Shown in pieces: positions 21,649-30,488 of a stretch of 64,000 nt of DNA. The translations under genes and the position numbers were made by a program. The stretch is taken from the NCBI RefSeq assembly GCF_024753255.1, contig NZ_JANUHA010000016.1:62001-126000 (forward strand), in the 5' to 3' direction. The notes below the pieces were generated by a model, which saw only the letters and a list, made by a program, of their open reading frames with translations, searched no databases and was not told where the DNA came from. Positions within the stretch are counted from its first letter, which is position 1. Each line of letters starts with the position of its first letter. The stretch is from Massilia agri (GTDB lineage Bacteria; Pseudomonadota; Gammaproteobacteria; Burkholderiales; Burkholderiaceae_D).

Positions 21649-23301
21649 ATGAGCGCATACCCGGTGAGTCCCCTGATGGGCCAGATGATGGACCAGCCGC
21701 TGCTGGTCTCGAGCATTATCCAGTTCGCCGCCCGCCACTATGGCGGCAGCGAGATCGTATCGCGCCGCGTCGAGGGCGACATCCACCGCACCACTTACCG
21801 CGACTGCGAGCTGAGGGCGCGCCGGATGGCCGGGGCGCTGGAAAAGCTGGGTGTCAGGATGGGTGACCGGGTCGCGACCCTGGCCTGGAACGGCTACCGC
21901 CACATGGAGCTCTACTATGCGGTATCCGGCTCGGGCGCCGTGCTGCACACCATCAACCCGCGCCTGCACCCGGAGCAGATCGCCTACATCATCAACCATG
22001 CGGAAGGACAGTACCTGTTCTTCGACATGACGTTCCTGCCGGCCATCGAAGCCATGGCGCGCCACTGCAAGACCATCAAGGGCTATGTGGCGATGTGCGA
22101 CCGCGCCCACATGCCGCAGGAGACGGGCATTCCGACCCTGCTGTGCTACGAGGACCTGATCGCGGCCTCGTCAAGCGACTACGCCTGGCCGGAGTTCGAC
22201 GAACGCTCCGCCGCGGCCCTGTGCTACACCTCGGGCACCACCGGCAACCCGAAGGGCGCTCTGTACTCGCACCGCTCGACCGTGCTGCACGCCTACGCAT
22301 CGAGCATGCCAAATGCCCTGAACGTGTCCAGCAGCGACGTCGTGCTGCCGGTGGTGCCGATGTTCCATGTAAACGCCTGGGGCCTGCCGTACTCGGTGCC
22401 GCTGTCCGGCGCCAAGATGGTATTCCCGGGGCCGGCCCTGGACGGCAAGTCGCTCTACGAGTTGTTCGAGAGCGAAGGCGTGACCTTCTCGGCGGGCGTC
22501 CCGACCGTCTGGCTCGGCCTGATCAACTACATGATGCAGAACGAGCTGCGCTTCTCGACCTTCCGCCGCACCGTGATCGGCGGCTCGGCCTGCCCGCCCG
22601 CCATGATGGATACCCTGATCGACCGGTTCGGCGTGGAAGTGGTGCACGCCTGGGGCATGACGGAGATGTCGCCGCTCGGCACCGCCTGCACCCTGATGGC
22701 CAAGCACCGTGCGCTGCCGCCTGACGAACAACGGGCCGTGCTGCGCAAGCAGGGCCATGCGATCTACGGCGTCGACATGAAGATCGTCGACGACGACGGC
22801 AGCGAACTGCCCTGGGACGGCGCGACCTATGGCCACCTGCTGGTGAAGGGGCCGTGGGTGGTGTCGGGCTACTTCCGCGGCGAAGGGGGCGAGGTGCTGC
22901 AGGACGGCTGGTTCCCGACCGGCGACGTGGCCACCATCGACGCGGATGGCTACCTGACGATCACGGACCGCAGCAAGGACGTGATCAAGTCGGGTGGCGA
23001 GTGGATCGGTTCGATCGACCTGGAGAATATCGCCATGGCCCACCCGGCCGTGCTGCAGGCGGCCTGCATCGGCGTGCAGCATCCGAAGTGGGCCGAGCGG
23101 CCGCTGCTGGTGGTGGTCAGGCGTCCCGGCGCCGACCTGTCGCGCGAGGAGTTGCTGGCCTTCTTCGAGGGCAAGGTGGCCAAGTGGTGGATCCCGGACG
23201 ACGTCGTGTTCGCCGATGCCCTGCCGGTGGGCGGCACCGGCAAGATCCAGAAGAACAAGCTGCGCGACGCCTACCAGGACCACCGCCTGCCGACGGCCTG
23301 A
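21649..23301 (+). CDS. Fatty-acyl-CoA ligase (AMP-forming)
   Basis: 550-residue acyl-adenylating enzyme that activates fatty acids as CoA thioesters. It has the AMP-binding P-loop YTSGTTGNPKGALYSHRS, the A5-type motif HAWGMTEMSPLG, A7 GWFPTGDVATIDADGYLTIT and the A10 lysine in PVGGTGKIQKNKLR. It resembles medium/long-chain AlkK/FadD-like ligases of the kind used in beta-oxidation. ATG 21649 follows GGGAGGAGC. It is transcribed away from selO and not operonic with its neighbours. Chain-length preference cannot be read from sequence. Confidence 0.9.
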   Translation: MSAYPVSPLMGQMMDQPLLVSSIIQFAARHYGGSEIVSRRVEGDIHRTTYRDCELRARRMAGALEKLGVRMGDRVATLAWNGYRHMELYYAVSGSGAVLHTINPRLHPEQIAYIINHAEGQYLFFDMTFLPAIEAMARHCKTIKGYVAMCDRAHMPQETGIPTLLCYEDLIAASSSDYAWPEFDERSAAALCYTSGTTGNPKGALYSHRSTVLHAYASSMPNALNVSSSDVVLPVVPMFHVNAWGLPYSVPLSGAKMVFPGPALDGKSLYELFESEGVTFSAGVPTVWLGLINYMMQNELRFSTFRRTVIGGSACPPAMMDTLIDRFGVEVVHAWGMTEMSPLGTACTLMAKHRALPPDEQRAVLRKQGHAIYGVDMKIVDDDGSELPWDGATYGHLLVKGPWVVSGYFRGEGGEVLQDGWFPTGDVATIDADGYLTITDRSKDVIKSGGEWIGSIDLENIAMAHPAVLQAACIGVQHPKWAERPLLVVVRRPGADLSREELLAFFEGKVAKWWIPDDVVFADALPVGGTGKIQKNKLRDAYQDHRLPTA

Positions 23302-23346
23302 GGCGCCGCGTGCGCACCCGGACGACTGCCCGGGCGGGCAGGGGAA

Positions 23347-24342
23347 TCAGCCGCGCGGGACGCGGTTGAGCAGCTCCTCGCCGCGCTCGAAGGCGCCGAT
23401 GCTGTCGATGGTGGTCTGCATGATCTGGCTGATCGCCTCGACAGTGAAGAAGGCCTGGTGGCCGGTGACGATCACGTTCGGAAAGGACACGAGGCGCTGG
23501 ATCACGTCGTCACAGATGATGGTCGTCGACAGGTCCTGGAAGAAGAGGTTGGCCTCCTGTTCGTAGACGTCGATCGCCAGGCCGCCCAGCTGGCCGGTCT
23601 TGAGCGCCTCGATGGCGGCGTTGGTGTCGACCAGGCCGCCGCGGCTGGTGTTGACCAGGATGCCGCCGCGCTTGGCCCGGGCCAGCGTGCCGGCATTGAT
23701 GATGTGCCGCGTCGATTCGAGCAGGGGACAGTGCAGCGAGACCACGTCGCTGAGTGCGAGCAGCTCTTCCACCGGCACGTAGCGACCGCCGGCCTGGTCG
23801 AAGGCGGGATTCACGAAGGGATCGTGGCCCAGGACGGTGCAGCCGAAGCCCGCCATGATGCGGCCGAAGATGGCGCCGATCTTGCCGGTGCCGATGACGC
23901 CGACGGTCTTGCCGTGCAGGTCGAAACCCATCAGGCCTTCCAGGTCGAAGTTGCCGTCACGCGTGCGCGTGCTGGCCCGCGCGATCTTGCGGTTCACGGC
24001 CAGCAGCAGGCCGACCGCGAACTCGGCCACGGAATGGGGCGAGTAGTCGGTGACACGCACGACGGCGATGCCCAGCGCCTCGGCTGCCGCCACGTCGATC
24101 TGGTTGTAGCCGGTGGAGCGGGTGGCGACCAGGCGTGTTCCCTGCCTGGCCAGGATGCCCAGCACCTCGGCGTCGGCGCAGTCGTTCACGAAAACGCAGA
24201 CCGCCTCGCAGCCCTCGGCCAGGGCGGCGGTCGAGACGGTGAGCCGATCTTCGAAGAAACGCAGTTCGTGGCCCGCCCCGGCGTTGGCGCGGCCCAGCAT
24301 GGTCTTGTCGTAGCGGCGGGCGCTGTATACGGCGGTCTTCAT
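23347..24342 (-). CDS. ldhA: D-lactate dehydrogenase (fermentative, NAD-dependent)
   Basis: 331-residue D-2-hydroxyacid dehydrogenase that reduces pyruvate to D-lactate. The NAD site is GVIGTGKIGAIFGRIMAGFG. Catalytic residues are visible: Arg in VNTSRGGLVDTNA, Glu in DVYEQEANLFF and His in VTGHQAFFTVEA. The spacing and the DLSTTIICDDVIQRL segment match LdhA more closely than other family members. ATG 24342 starts MKTAVYSARRYDK and a GGAGGAACG ribosome site precedes it. It is convergent with the acyl-CoA ligase. Confidence 0.93.
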   Translation of the reverse strand: MKTAVYSARRYDKTMLGRANAGAGHELRFFEDRLTVSTAALAEGCEAVCVFVNDCADAEVLGILARQGTRLVATRSTGYNQIDVAAAEALGIAVVRVTDYSPHSVAEFAVGLLLAVNRKIARASTRTRDGNFDLEGLMGFDLHGKTVGVIGTGKIGAIFGRIMAGFGCTVLGHDPFVNPAFDQAGGRYVPVEELLALSDVVSLHCPLLESTRHIINAGTLARAKRGGILVNTSRGGLVDTNAAIEALKTGQLGGLAIDVYEQEANLFFQDLSTTIICDDVIQRLVSFPNVIVTGHQAFFTVEAISQIMQTTIDSIGAFERGEELLNRVPRG

Positions 24343-24372
24343 CGTTCCTCCGGGGGCAGGCGGTATTACATT

Positions 24373-25110
24373 CTATCCGCCTGTTTCGCGGCGCGGCAGC
24401 ACGTGCCGGAAGGTCGGCTCGATATTCATCGCATGCAGGTGGCGCACAATGTCTTCCAGCGTGGCATCTTTGAGCAGCAGGCCTTCGGCCGCCGGTGTTG
24501 CGGCACGGGAAAGGTCGACTGCCGGCTCGTTCTGTTTCAGCGACACCAGCGCATCGAAGAACTGCGTCTTCTCGATGCTCTCCAGTCCCTCCAGGAAAGC
24601 CAGCTGCGCGTGCCCCGGCGGCGCGACCTCGAGGCCGGCTTCCTCGGCGAAGGAGGCGCCCATGCCGGGGTGGATGAAGGCTGCCCATTTGCCGGACACC
24701 GGATTGCGTGCCGGGGGCAGCCGGACCTGCTCGCTGGTCAAGAGTTCCAACTGCGGGAAACGCGTCTCGCGCAGCATGGCCACGAAACGGCGCGCATCAC
24801 CTTCAGGGACCGGCTCGCGCAGCGACAGCCACAACTGGTAGCCGCTCTCGCCCGTGATGCTGACGGCCGGCGCGGGAAAGCCGAAGGACTCCTGCAAGGC
24901 GTTCGCGACCGCGCACAGGTCGAGCCAGTGCTGTTCCGGCGCAGCGCCTCGCAATCTCGGAAAATCGATGACGATGGCGCGACTCAGGCCTTCGCCGGAA
25001 ACCAGCGAAACAAGACCCTGGCCGTTCCGGTCCTCCGGCGTGTTCCCGGGCATCAGGTAGAGGCGACACAGTTGCGCGGACAGTTTTTCCATATCGTGTG
25101 AGCGTGGCAT
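24373..25110 (-). CDS. Conserved-looking hypothetical protein
   Basis: 245 residues without signal peptide or membrane segment; I do not recognise a characterised family. Three blocks stand out: AIVIDFPRLRG (45-55), VSITGESGYQLWLSLREPVP (83-102) and RLPPARNPVSGKWAAFIHPG (130-149). Their order and hydrophobic pattern recall archaeo-eukaryotic primase-like folds, where an acidic strand is followed by a SGxGxHxW-type strand and an R-L-P segment. The catalytic acidic pair and histidine are absent here, so any such link is distant. The start is uncertain (25110 or 25092). It sits between ldhA and a divergent FadB-type gene. Confidence 0.6.
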   Translation of the reverse strand: MPRSHDMEKLSAQLCRLYLMPGNTPEDRNGQGLVSLVSGEGLSRAIVIDFPRLRGAAPEQHWLDLCAVANALQESFGFPAPAVSITGESGYQLWLSLREPVPEGDARRFVAMLRETRFPQLELLTSEQVRLPPARNPVSGKWAAFIHPGMGASFAEEAGLEVAPPGHAQLAFLEGLESIEKTQFFDALVSLKQNEPAVDLSRAATPAAEGLLLKDATLEDIVRHLHAMNIEPTFRHVLPRRETGG

Positions 25111-25239
25111 GCGGGAGCGCTATTCTGGCACACAAGCCCGGACCAGAAAATAATACGGGCGTACTTTTATTTGATGTATAGTGAAGTGGATTTGATAGCC
25201 GGGGCAAGCCCGAGCCACTAACAAGGAGAAGGAAGAGAC

Positions 25240-27327
25240 ATGAGCGCCGACTACACCGTCCAGGGCAGTGTTGCCGTTGTAACCTTGAATAATCCGCCGG
25301 TGAACGGCCTGGGCCTGGAGACCCGGACCGCCGCCGTCAACGCGATCCGCCAGGCCGAGAGCGACGACGCCGTCAAGGCCATCGTCATCCTTGGGGCCGG
25401 CAAGGCGTTCTCGGGCGGCGCGGACATCCGCGAGTTCAATTCGCCCAAGGCCCTGACCGAGCCGACGCTGCACAGCCTGATCCGCGTGGTCGAGAACAGC
25501 AGCAAGCCGACCGTCGCCGCCATCCACGCCGTCTGCATGGGCGGCGGCCTGGAACTGGCCCTGGGTTGCAACTACCGCGTGGCCATCCCTGGCGCCCAGA
25601 TCGCGTTGCCGGAAGTGAAGCTCGGCCTGCTGCCGGGCGCCGGCGGCACTCAGCGCCTGCCGCGCGTGCTGGGCCTGGAAATGGCCCTCAATATGGTGGT
25701 GTCGGGCACGCCGGTGCCGTCCGAGAAGTTGGCCGGCACGGCCCTGTTCGACGAGGTCTTCCCGGCCGAGACCGACCTCTTGCCGGCCGCCATCGCCTTC
25801 GCCGAGAAGGTCGCGGATGTGCGTCCGCTCCCGAAGGTGCGCGACCGCAAGGTCGACTATCCGAACCACGAGGCCTTCCTCCAGTTCTCGCGCAATACCG
25901 TCAAGGCCATGGCCGGTCCCTTCCCGGCGCCGCTGGAATGCGTCGAGACCGTCGCCGCGTCGGTGACCAAGCCCTTCGAGGAAGGCCTGAAGTTCGAGCG
26001 CGAGCGCTTCCTGCACCTGGCGCAAACGCCGGAATCGAAGGCCCTGCGCCATGCCTTCTTCGCCGAGCGTGCCGCCAGCAAGGTGCCGGACGTGCCTTCT
26101 GATACGCCTGTGCGCGGGATAGAGCGCGCCGCCGTGGTCGGGGCAGGCACCATGGGCGGCGGCATCGCGATGAACTTCGCCAACGCCGGCATCCCGGTAA
26201 GCATCCTCGAGACGAAGCAGGAGGCACTGGACAAGGGCCTGGCCACCATCCGCAAGAACTACGAGAACACGGTCAGGAAGGGCAAGCTGACCCAGGAAAA
26301 ATTCGAGCAGCGAATGGGGCTCATCACCGGCACCCTGGCGTATGAGGACATCGCCCAGGCCGACATCGTGGTCGAAGCCGTGTTCGAGGACATGGGCGTC
26401 AAGGAGCAGGTGTTCCGCAAGCTGGACGAGGTCATGAAGCAGGGCGCGATCCTCGCCTCGAACACCTCGACCCTGGACCTGGACTGCATCGCCTCCTTCA
26501 CGAAGCGTCCCCAGGACGTGATCGGCCTGCACTTCTTCAGCCCGGCCAATGTGATGAAGCTGCTGGAAATCGTGCGCGGCAAGGAAACCGGCAAGGACGT
26601 GCTGGCCACCGCGCTGGCGCTCTCCAGGAAGATCAAGAAGACCGGCGTGGTGTCCGGCGTGTGCGACGGCTTCATCGGCAACCGCATGCTGGAGCAGTAC
26701 CTGCGCCAGGCCTTCTTCCTGCTGGAAGAAGGCGCGCTGCCCGAACAGGTCGATGCGGCCATCGAGAAGTTCGGCTTCGCCATGGGACCCTTCCGCATGA
26801 GCGACCTGGCCGGCAACGACATCGGCTGGTACATCCGCAAGCGCCGCGCCATCGAGTCGCCGGAAATCGCCTACTCGAAGACCGCCGACCTGCTGTGCGA
26901 ACAGGGCCGCTTCGGCCAGAAGACCGGCGCCGGCTGGTACGACTACAAGGCGGGCGACCGCAAGGCTTATGCCTCGGAGTTGGTCAACGACATGATCGAG
27001 CGTCATTCGCGGGACATCGGCGTGGAGCGCCGCGCGATTGACGATGCGGAGATCGTCGAACGCCTGGTGTACGCCCTGGCCAACGAAGGTGCGAAGATCC
27101 TGGAAGAGGGCATCGCGCTGCGCGCCTCGGACATCGACATGGTCTACCTGACCGGCTACGGCTTCCCGCTGCACCGCGGCGGCCCGATGTTCTACGCGGA
27201 CACGGTCGGCCTGCCGAACGTGCTCGACGCCATCCGCAAGTATGCGAGCGGCCGCCATGGCGAAGCCTGGAAGCCTGCGCCGCTCCTGGAACAGCGTGCG
27301 CTTGAGGGCAAGGGCTTCAACGGGTGA
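25240..27327 (+). CDS. Trifunctional-type enoyl-CoA hydratase / 3-hydroxyacyl-CoA dehydrogenase
   Basis: 695-residue FadB/FadJ-like beta-oxidation enzyme. The N-terminal crotonase domain has the oxyanion-hole segment FSGGADIREF and both catalytic glutamates (MGGGLELALG and ALPEVKLGLLPGAGG). The NAD-binding domain begins VVGAGTMGGGIAMNFANAG at about residue 300, with the catalytic His in VIGLHFFSPANVMKLLEI. Two C-terminal dehydrogenase domains follow (GFIGNRMLEQYLRQ; GYGFPLHRGGPMFYAD). It matches the shorter crotonase-HAD fusions common in Burkholderiales. ATG 25240 follows AAGGAGAAGGAAGAGAC. The next gene overlaps its stop by 4 nt. Confidence 0.93.
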   Translation: MSADYTVQGSVAVVTLNNPPVNGLGLETRTAAVNAIRQAESDDAVKAIVILGAGKAFSGGADIREFNSPKALTEPTLHSLIRVVENSSKPTVAAIHAVCMGGGLELALGCNYRVAIPGAQIALPEVKLGLLPGAGGTQRLPRVLGLEMALNMVVSGTPVPSEKLAGTALFDEVFPAETDLLPAAIAFAEKVADVRPLPKVRDRKVDYPNHEAFLQFSRNTVKAMAGPFPAPLECVETVAASVTKPFEEGLKFERERFLHLAQTPESKALRHAFFAERAASKVPDVPSDTPVRGIERAAVVGAGTMGGGIAMNFANAGIPVSILETKQEALDKGLATIRKNYENTVRKGKLTQEKFEQRMGLITGTLAYEDIAQADIVVEAVFEDMGVKEQVFRKLDEVMKQGAILASNTSTLDLDCIASFTKRPQDVIGLHFFSPANVMKLLEIVRGKETGKDVLATALALSRKIKKTGVVSGVCDGFIGNRMLEQYLRQAFFLLEEGALPEQVDAAIEKFGFAMGPFRMSDLAGNDIGWYIRKRRAIESPEIAYSKTADLLCEQGRFGQKTGAGWYDYKAGDRKAYASELVNDMIERHSRDIGVERRAIDDAEIVERLVYALANEGAKILEEGIALRASDIDMVYLTGYGFPLHRGGPMFYADTVGLPNVLDAIRKYASGRHGEAWKPAPLLEQRALEGKGFNG

Positions 27328-27866
27328 GCGCGCGCAAGACCGGCAAGCGCCTGTTGACCGGCGCGGTCGCGGCGCTGCTGCTGCTCGGGGCAACGAGCTA
27401 TGCGAGTCCCTGGTGGCGCCTGCAGCAGTTGCGCGAAGCGGTGTCCGAACGCGACGCCACGCGTGTTGCCGGATTCGTGGATTTCCCGGCGCTGCGCGAG
27501 AACGTCAAGGTCCAGGTGATGGCGAGGATGGGGGCGGGAGCGCAGGGGCAGGACAGCGGCGGTCTCCTGGGTAATTTCGGCAGGGCGCTCGCCGGCGTGG
27601 TGATCGACCCGCTCGTCGACGCCCTGGTGTCGCCGGCCGGCGTGACCGCCATGCTCGAAGCGGGCGACGTGCGCGTCCGGCATAAGCCGGGCGACGGCAT
27701 GCCGCCGCCTTCTTCAAGCGGGAAGAAGGTCCGCTATACGCTGTCCTACCGGAGCTGGGACCGCGTCGCCATCGAGCGCGAAAGCGGCGACGCCGGAGCC
27801 TTCATCCTGCACCGCCACGGGCTGTGGACCTGGAAGCTGGGCGGCATCGAGCTGCCGCACGCCTAG
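27324..27866 (+). CDS. DUF2939 domain protein, exported or anchored
   Basis: 180-residue protein with an N-terminal hydrophobic segment (LLTGAVAALLLLGATSYASP) and then the DUF2939 pattern: ASPWWRLQQLREAVSERDAT, VDFPALRENVKVQVMARM and a C-terminal strand region RYTLSYRSWDRVAIERESGD. It probably sits in the periplasm, anchored by the N-terminal helix. The GTG start overlaps the TGA of the FadB-type gene, so translation is coupled, although no functional link to beta-oxidation is known. The function of DUF2939 is unknown. Confidence 0.8.
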   Translation: MSARKTGKRLLTGAVAALLLLGATSYASPWWRLQQLREAVSERDATRVAGFVDFPALRENVKVQVMARMGAGAQGQDSGGLLGNFGRALAGVVIDPLVDALVSPAGVTAMLEAGDVRVRHKPGDGMPPPSSSGKKVRYTLSYRSWDRVAIERESGDAGAFILHRHGLWTWKLGGIELPHA

Positions 27867-27953
27867 CCACCGCTTCCTTCGCGTGACATTTCGCTGGTTT
27901 TGAGGGGCCGGCGAAGTGTTAATCTGCGTCCTGTTCATTTCCGGACCGTCGCG

Positions 27954-28832
27954 ATGCGAACACACCTTCTTCGTGCCGCCCTGCGCACGCGCTTCATCCT
28001 GTCGTGCCTGGTCTTGTGTACTGCCTTGGCCGGTTGCTCCCTGGAAGCCTGGATCGGCCTGATCGCGACGCCCGACGAGCAGGCGCGGGCCCACAGCCTC
28101 GTGGACCGGCTGCGCGCGCGTGATTATGTGGCGATCGAGCGTGCGCTGCGCGCAGACCTGCGCACGCCCGAACTGCGCGAGGCGCTGGACACGATGGCGG
28201 CAGCGGTGCCGGTGGGAGAACCGCGCTCGGTGACCATCGTGAGCGCCCACAAGAATACCAAAGGGGGCGTCACCTGGCTGACCCTGAATACCGAGTACGA
28301 GTTCGCCACCGGCTGGATGCTCGCCACCGTCACTACCGAAATGCGCGACGGCGCCCGCTCCGTCATTGCCTTCCACGTCTATCCGAGAGCCCAGTCGCTG
28401 GCCGCGGAACATGGCTTCAGCCTGGCCGGGAAGTCGATGGTGCAGTATGGCGTGCTCGTAGCCGCACTGGCGGCCTTCGCGTTGTCGCTGTACGCCCTGT
28501 ACCGCTGCGTGCGTACCAAGGGCCTGGCGAAGAAGGCGCTCTGGGTCCTGTTCATCCTGGTGAGCTTCGGCCAGCTCGCGGTCGACTGGACGAGCGGTGA
28601 ATGGCGCTTCGTACCCCTGCACCTGGAGCTCCTCGGCGCGAGCTTCATGGCGCCCCTGGGCGGCTCCTGGATCCTGACCGCGTCGCTGCCGGTCGGCGCC
28701 ATCGTCTTCCTGCTGCGCGAGAGGAATGGGGCGCTTCCTATGAGGAAGACCATGGGAAGCGGCGGCCGGCCGGACGGAATCACGGCCGGTCAGGACGGGA
28801 CAGCCGCTCCCCCGCAGGCGCCACGACAGTAG
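27954..28832 (+). CDS. Lipoprotein with C-terminal membrane helices, unknown function
   Basis: 292 residues from ATG 27954. The N-terminus carries a lipoprotein signal with lipobox ALAGC (Cys28), followed by a soluble periplasmic domain of about 120 residues (TPDEQARAHSLVDRLRARDY; EFATGWMLATVTTEMRDG). Three hydrophobic segments follow (MVQYGVLVAALAAFALSLYA; ALWVLFILVSFGQLAV; WILTASLPVGAIVFLL). A lipidated N-terminus with C-terminal helices is an unusual layout. I recognise no named domain. Its last 53 nt lie opposite the end of the convergent DUF1622 gene. Confidence 0.7.
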   Translation: MRTHLLRAALRTRFILSCLVLCTALAGCSLEAWIGLIATPDEQARAHSLVDRLRARDYVAIERALRADLRTPELREALDTMAAAVPVGEPRSVTIVSAHKNTKGGVTWLTLNTEYEFATGWMLATVTTEMRDGARSVIAFHVYPRAQSLAAEHGFSLAGKSMVQYGVLVAALAAFALSLYALYRCVRTKGLAKKALWVLFILVSFGQLAVDWTSGEWRFVPLHLELLGASFMAPLGGSWILTASLPVGAIVFLLRERNGALPMRKTMGSGGRPDGITAGQDGTAAPPQAPRQ

Positions 28833-29166
28833 CGCCTTCCGCCTGCAGCTCCTTGCTCAGGAAGTAGTTCAGGGCGGTCCGGATCACGGCGATCGCGGCA
28901 AGCTTGCCGATCCGGTCCCAGGTCGGCGCCACCGAGGTCGAGAGGATGTCGGCCGCCAGCTGCAGCTCGAGGGCGAGCGTCAGGTAGCGGGCGAACGACA
29001 GGCGGATCGGGCCGAAGCTCGACCCCCGCTCGCGCAGCAGGTGCCGCGCCAGCGCCAGCACGACCACGACGACGCCGGCCGCGATCACCAGGGCGCCGAG
29101 CGCCTCCACGAAGAGGCGCAGCCACTCGACCGACGCCTGGACTTGTCCTTCCACCTGTTCGAACAC
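28780..29166 (-). CDS. DUF1622 membrane protein
   Basis: 128-residue membrane protein with two or three helices and the DUF1622 signature: FVEALGALVIAAGVVVVVLA, FARYLTLALELQLAADIL and IGKLAAIAVIRTALNYFLSK. I chose GTG 29166 because AGGAGGAAGCG lies just upstream. In-frame starts further up (29199, 29388) have no ribosome site and add Arg-rich sequence. The role is unknown in the family. It overlaps the end of the convergent lipoprotein gene by 53 nt. Confidence 0.82.
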   Translation of the reverse strand: MFEQVEGQVQASVEWLRLFVEALGALVIAAGVVVVVLALARHLLRERGSSFGPIRLSFARYLTLALELQLAADILSTSVAPTWDRIGKLAAIAVIRTALNYFLSKELQAEGATVVAPAGERLSRPDRP

Positions 29167-29231
29167 CGCTTCCTCCTGTGCGTGCTTGCCGGACCCCATG
29201 GTACAGCGATGGCCCTGGCGGGCGCGCGCGC

Positions 29232-29804
29232 TCAGCGCTCCTTGCCGGATGCGCGCAACGCTGCCAGCAGCGGGTCCAACGCTTCGGCATACTGGCCCCG
29301 GAGCGTGTCCGCATGAACCGCATCGTCGCGCGCAGCGGCGAGCGCCAGGCCGCTGCCGTGCGCGTGGTCGACCAGGATGTCGCGCCACAGGCGCAGCTGT
29401 GGGGTGAGCGCGGACAGCAGTGCTTCCAGGCGCTGCGTGATCCGGACCGTCGTGCCGGCGAAGGCCGCGGGTTCGCCGAAGATGGCCAGGGTCAGCGCCG
29501 GATGACGGCCGACGGCCTCGTGGTAGCGCAGGAGCAGCACGCGCAGCGCCTCCTGCGGGGACCGGTCGTCGGGTACGTCCTCCAGCACGCCGCCATAGAT
29601 CTTGCCCGACAAGGCGACGAGCAGGGCGGCGCGGTCCGCCACATGGTGGTACAGGCTCATGGGCGTGACCTTGATGCGGGCGGCGAGGGCCCGCATCGAC
29701 AGCGCCTGCTCGCCTTCCTCGTCCAGCAGGGACAGGGCGGCGTCCAGGATGGCGTCCACCGTCACGCCCTGGCCGCGTGCCGGGCGGCCTCTAGGCCGGT
29801 TCAT
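29232..29804 (-). CDS. TetR family transcriptional regulator
   Basis: 190-residue repressor. The N-terminal helix-turn-helix reads VDAILDAALSLLDEEGEQAL then SMRALAARIKVTPMSLYHHV, the classical TetR DNA-binding pattern. The ligand domain begins near residue 65, with the TetR_C-like ALRVLLLRYHEAVGRHPALT. Its ATG overlaps the stop of the reductase gene as ATGA, so the two form one operon. A palindrome just upstream of the operon is the probable autoregulatory operator. The ligand is unknown. Confidence 0.9.
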   Translation of the reverse strand: MNRPRGRPARGQGVTVDAILDAALSLLDEEGEQALSMRALAARIKVTPMSLYHHVADRAALLVALSGKIYGGVLEDVPDDRSPQEALRVLLLRYHEAVGRHPALTLAIFGEPAAFAGTTVRITQRLEALLSALTPQLRLWRDILVDHAHGSGLALAAARDDAVHADTLRGQYAEALDPLLAALRASGKER

Positions 29805-30337
29805 GGCAGCACGCGGTAGGTCGACTGGACCAGGCCCGAGGGGAAGCTGCGGCTCCCAAGCAGTTCCAGGTCCAGGTCGCGCTCCAGTACCCCGAACAGG
29901 GGGCGGCCGGCGCCGATGAGTACCGGCACCGTGGTGATCACCATGTCGGCGATCAGGCCCTCGCGCAGGAAGGACTGCACCAGCCGGCCGCCATCGACGT
30001 AGACCCGGCGTACCCCTTGTTCGCCCAGCATGCGCATCGCCTCGCGCGGAGCCTGGCTCGAGAAGCGTACCTTGCCTTCCAGCGTGGGCGGGACCGGCGT
30101 GCCGGCGAGCTGGCGGGACAGGACGAGGACGGGCCGGTCGTAGGGCCAGGTCTCGAAGGTCCGCACCTTGTCGAAGCTGCCGCGGCCCATCACGATCATG
30201 TCCTTGTCGGCGATGAAGTCGGTGTAGCCGTGGTCTTCGTCGGCGGCATCGCGCTGGAGCAGCCAGCCGATGTCGCCATCCGGCCGGGCGATGTAGCCGT
30301 CGAGGCTGGTGGCAATGAATACGTGACCGGTGTTCAT
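29801..30337 (-). CDS. Dihydrofolate reductase / RibD C-terminal family reductase
   Basis: 178-residue NADPH-dependent reductase fold. It begins HVFIATSLDGYIARPDGDIG, has the nucleotide-site MGRGSFDKVRTFETWPYDRP, and GVRRVYVDGGRLVQSFLREG followed by ITTVPVLIGAGRPLFG, typical of YyaP/RibD-C-like proteins. It is not the essential FolA type; members reduce pteridine- or pyrimidine-like compounds and are mostly uncharacterised. First gene of a two-gene operon with a TetR repressor. ATG 30337 is preceded by AAGGAGACTAC. Confidence 0.88.
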   Translation of the reverse strand: MNTGHVFIATSLDGYIARPDGDIGWLLQRDAADEDHGYTDFIADKDMIVMGRGSFDKVRTFETWPYDRPVLVLSRQLAGTPVPPTLEGKVRFSSQAPREAMRMLGEQGVRRVYVDGGRLVQSFLREGLIADMVITTVPVLIGAGRPLFGVLERDLDLELLGSRSFPSGLVQSTYRVLP

Positions 30338-30346
30338 GTAGTCTCC

Positions 30347-30369
30347 TTAAATATACACCGTATGATTAA
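30347..30369 (-). promoter_or_regulatory. Palindromic operator upstream of the reductase-TetR operon
   Basis: TTAA-N2-ATAC-ACC-GTAT-N2-TTAA: eight symmetric base pairs about position 30358, ending 10 nt upstream of the reductase start. The size and symmetry are those expected for a TetR dimer site, and the operon encodes a TetR protein. Binding is inferred. Confidence 0.65.
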
Positions 30370-30488
30370 ACCACTCCTTCCGTCTCCGATCAAGTGCCCG
30401 GCCGATCTCGCCCGGGTGAGTTTTCGTGGATTTTCCTGCCCTGGTGGCTTGCTACACTGCCCCTTCCCAAACCAACGCTCGCGATCCG

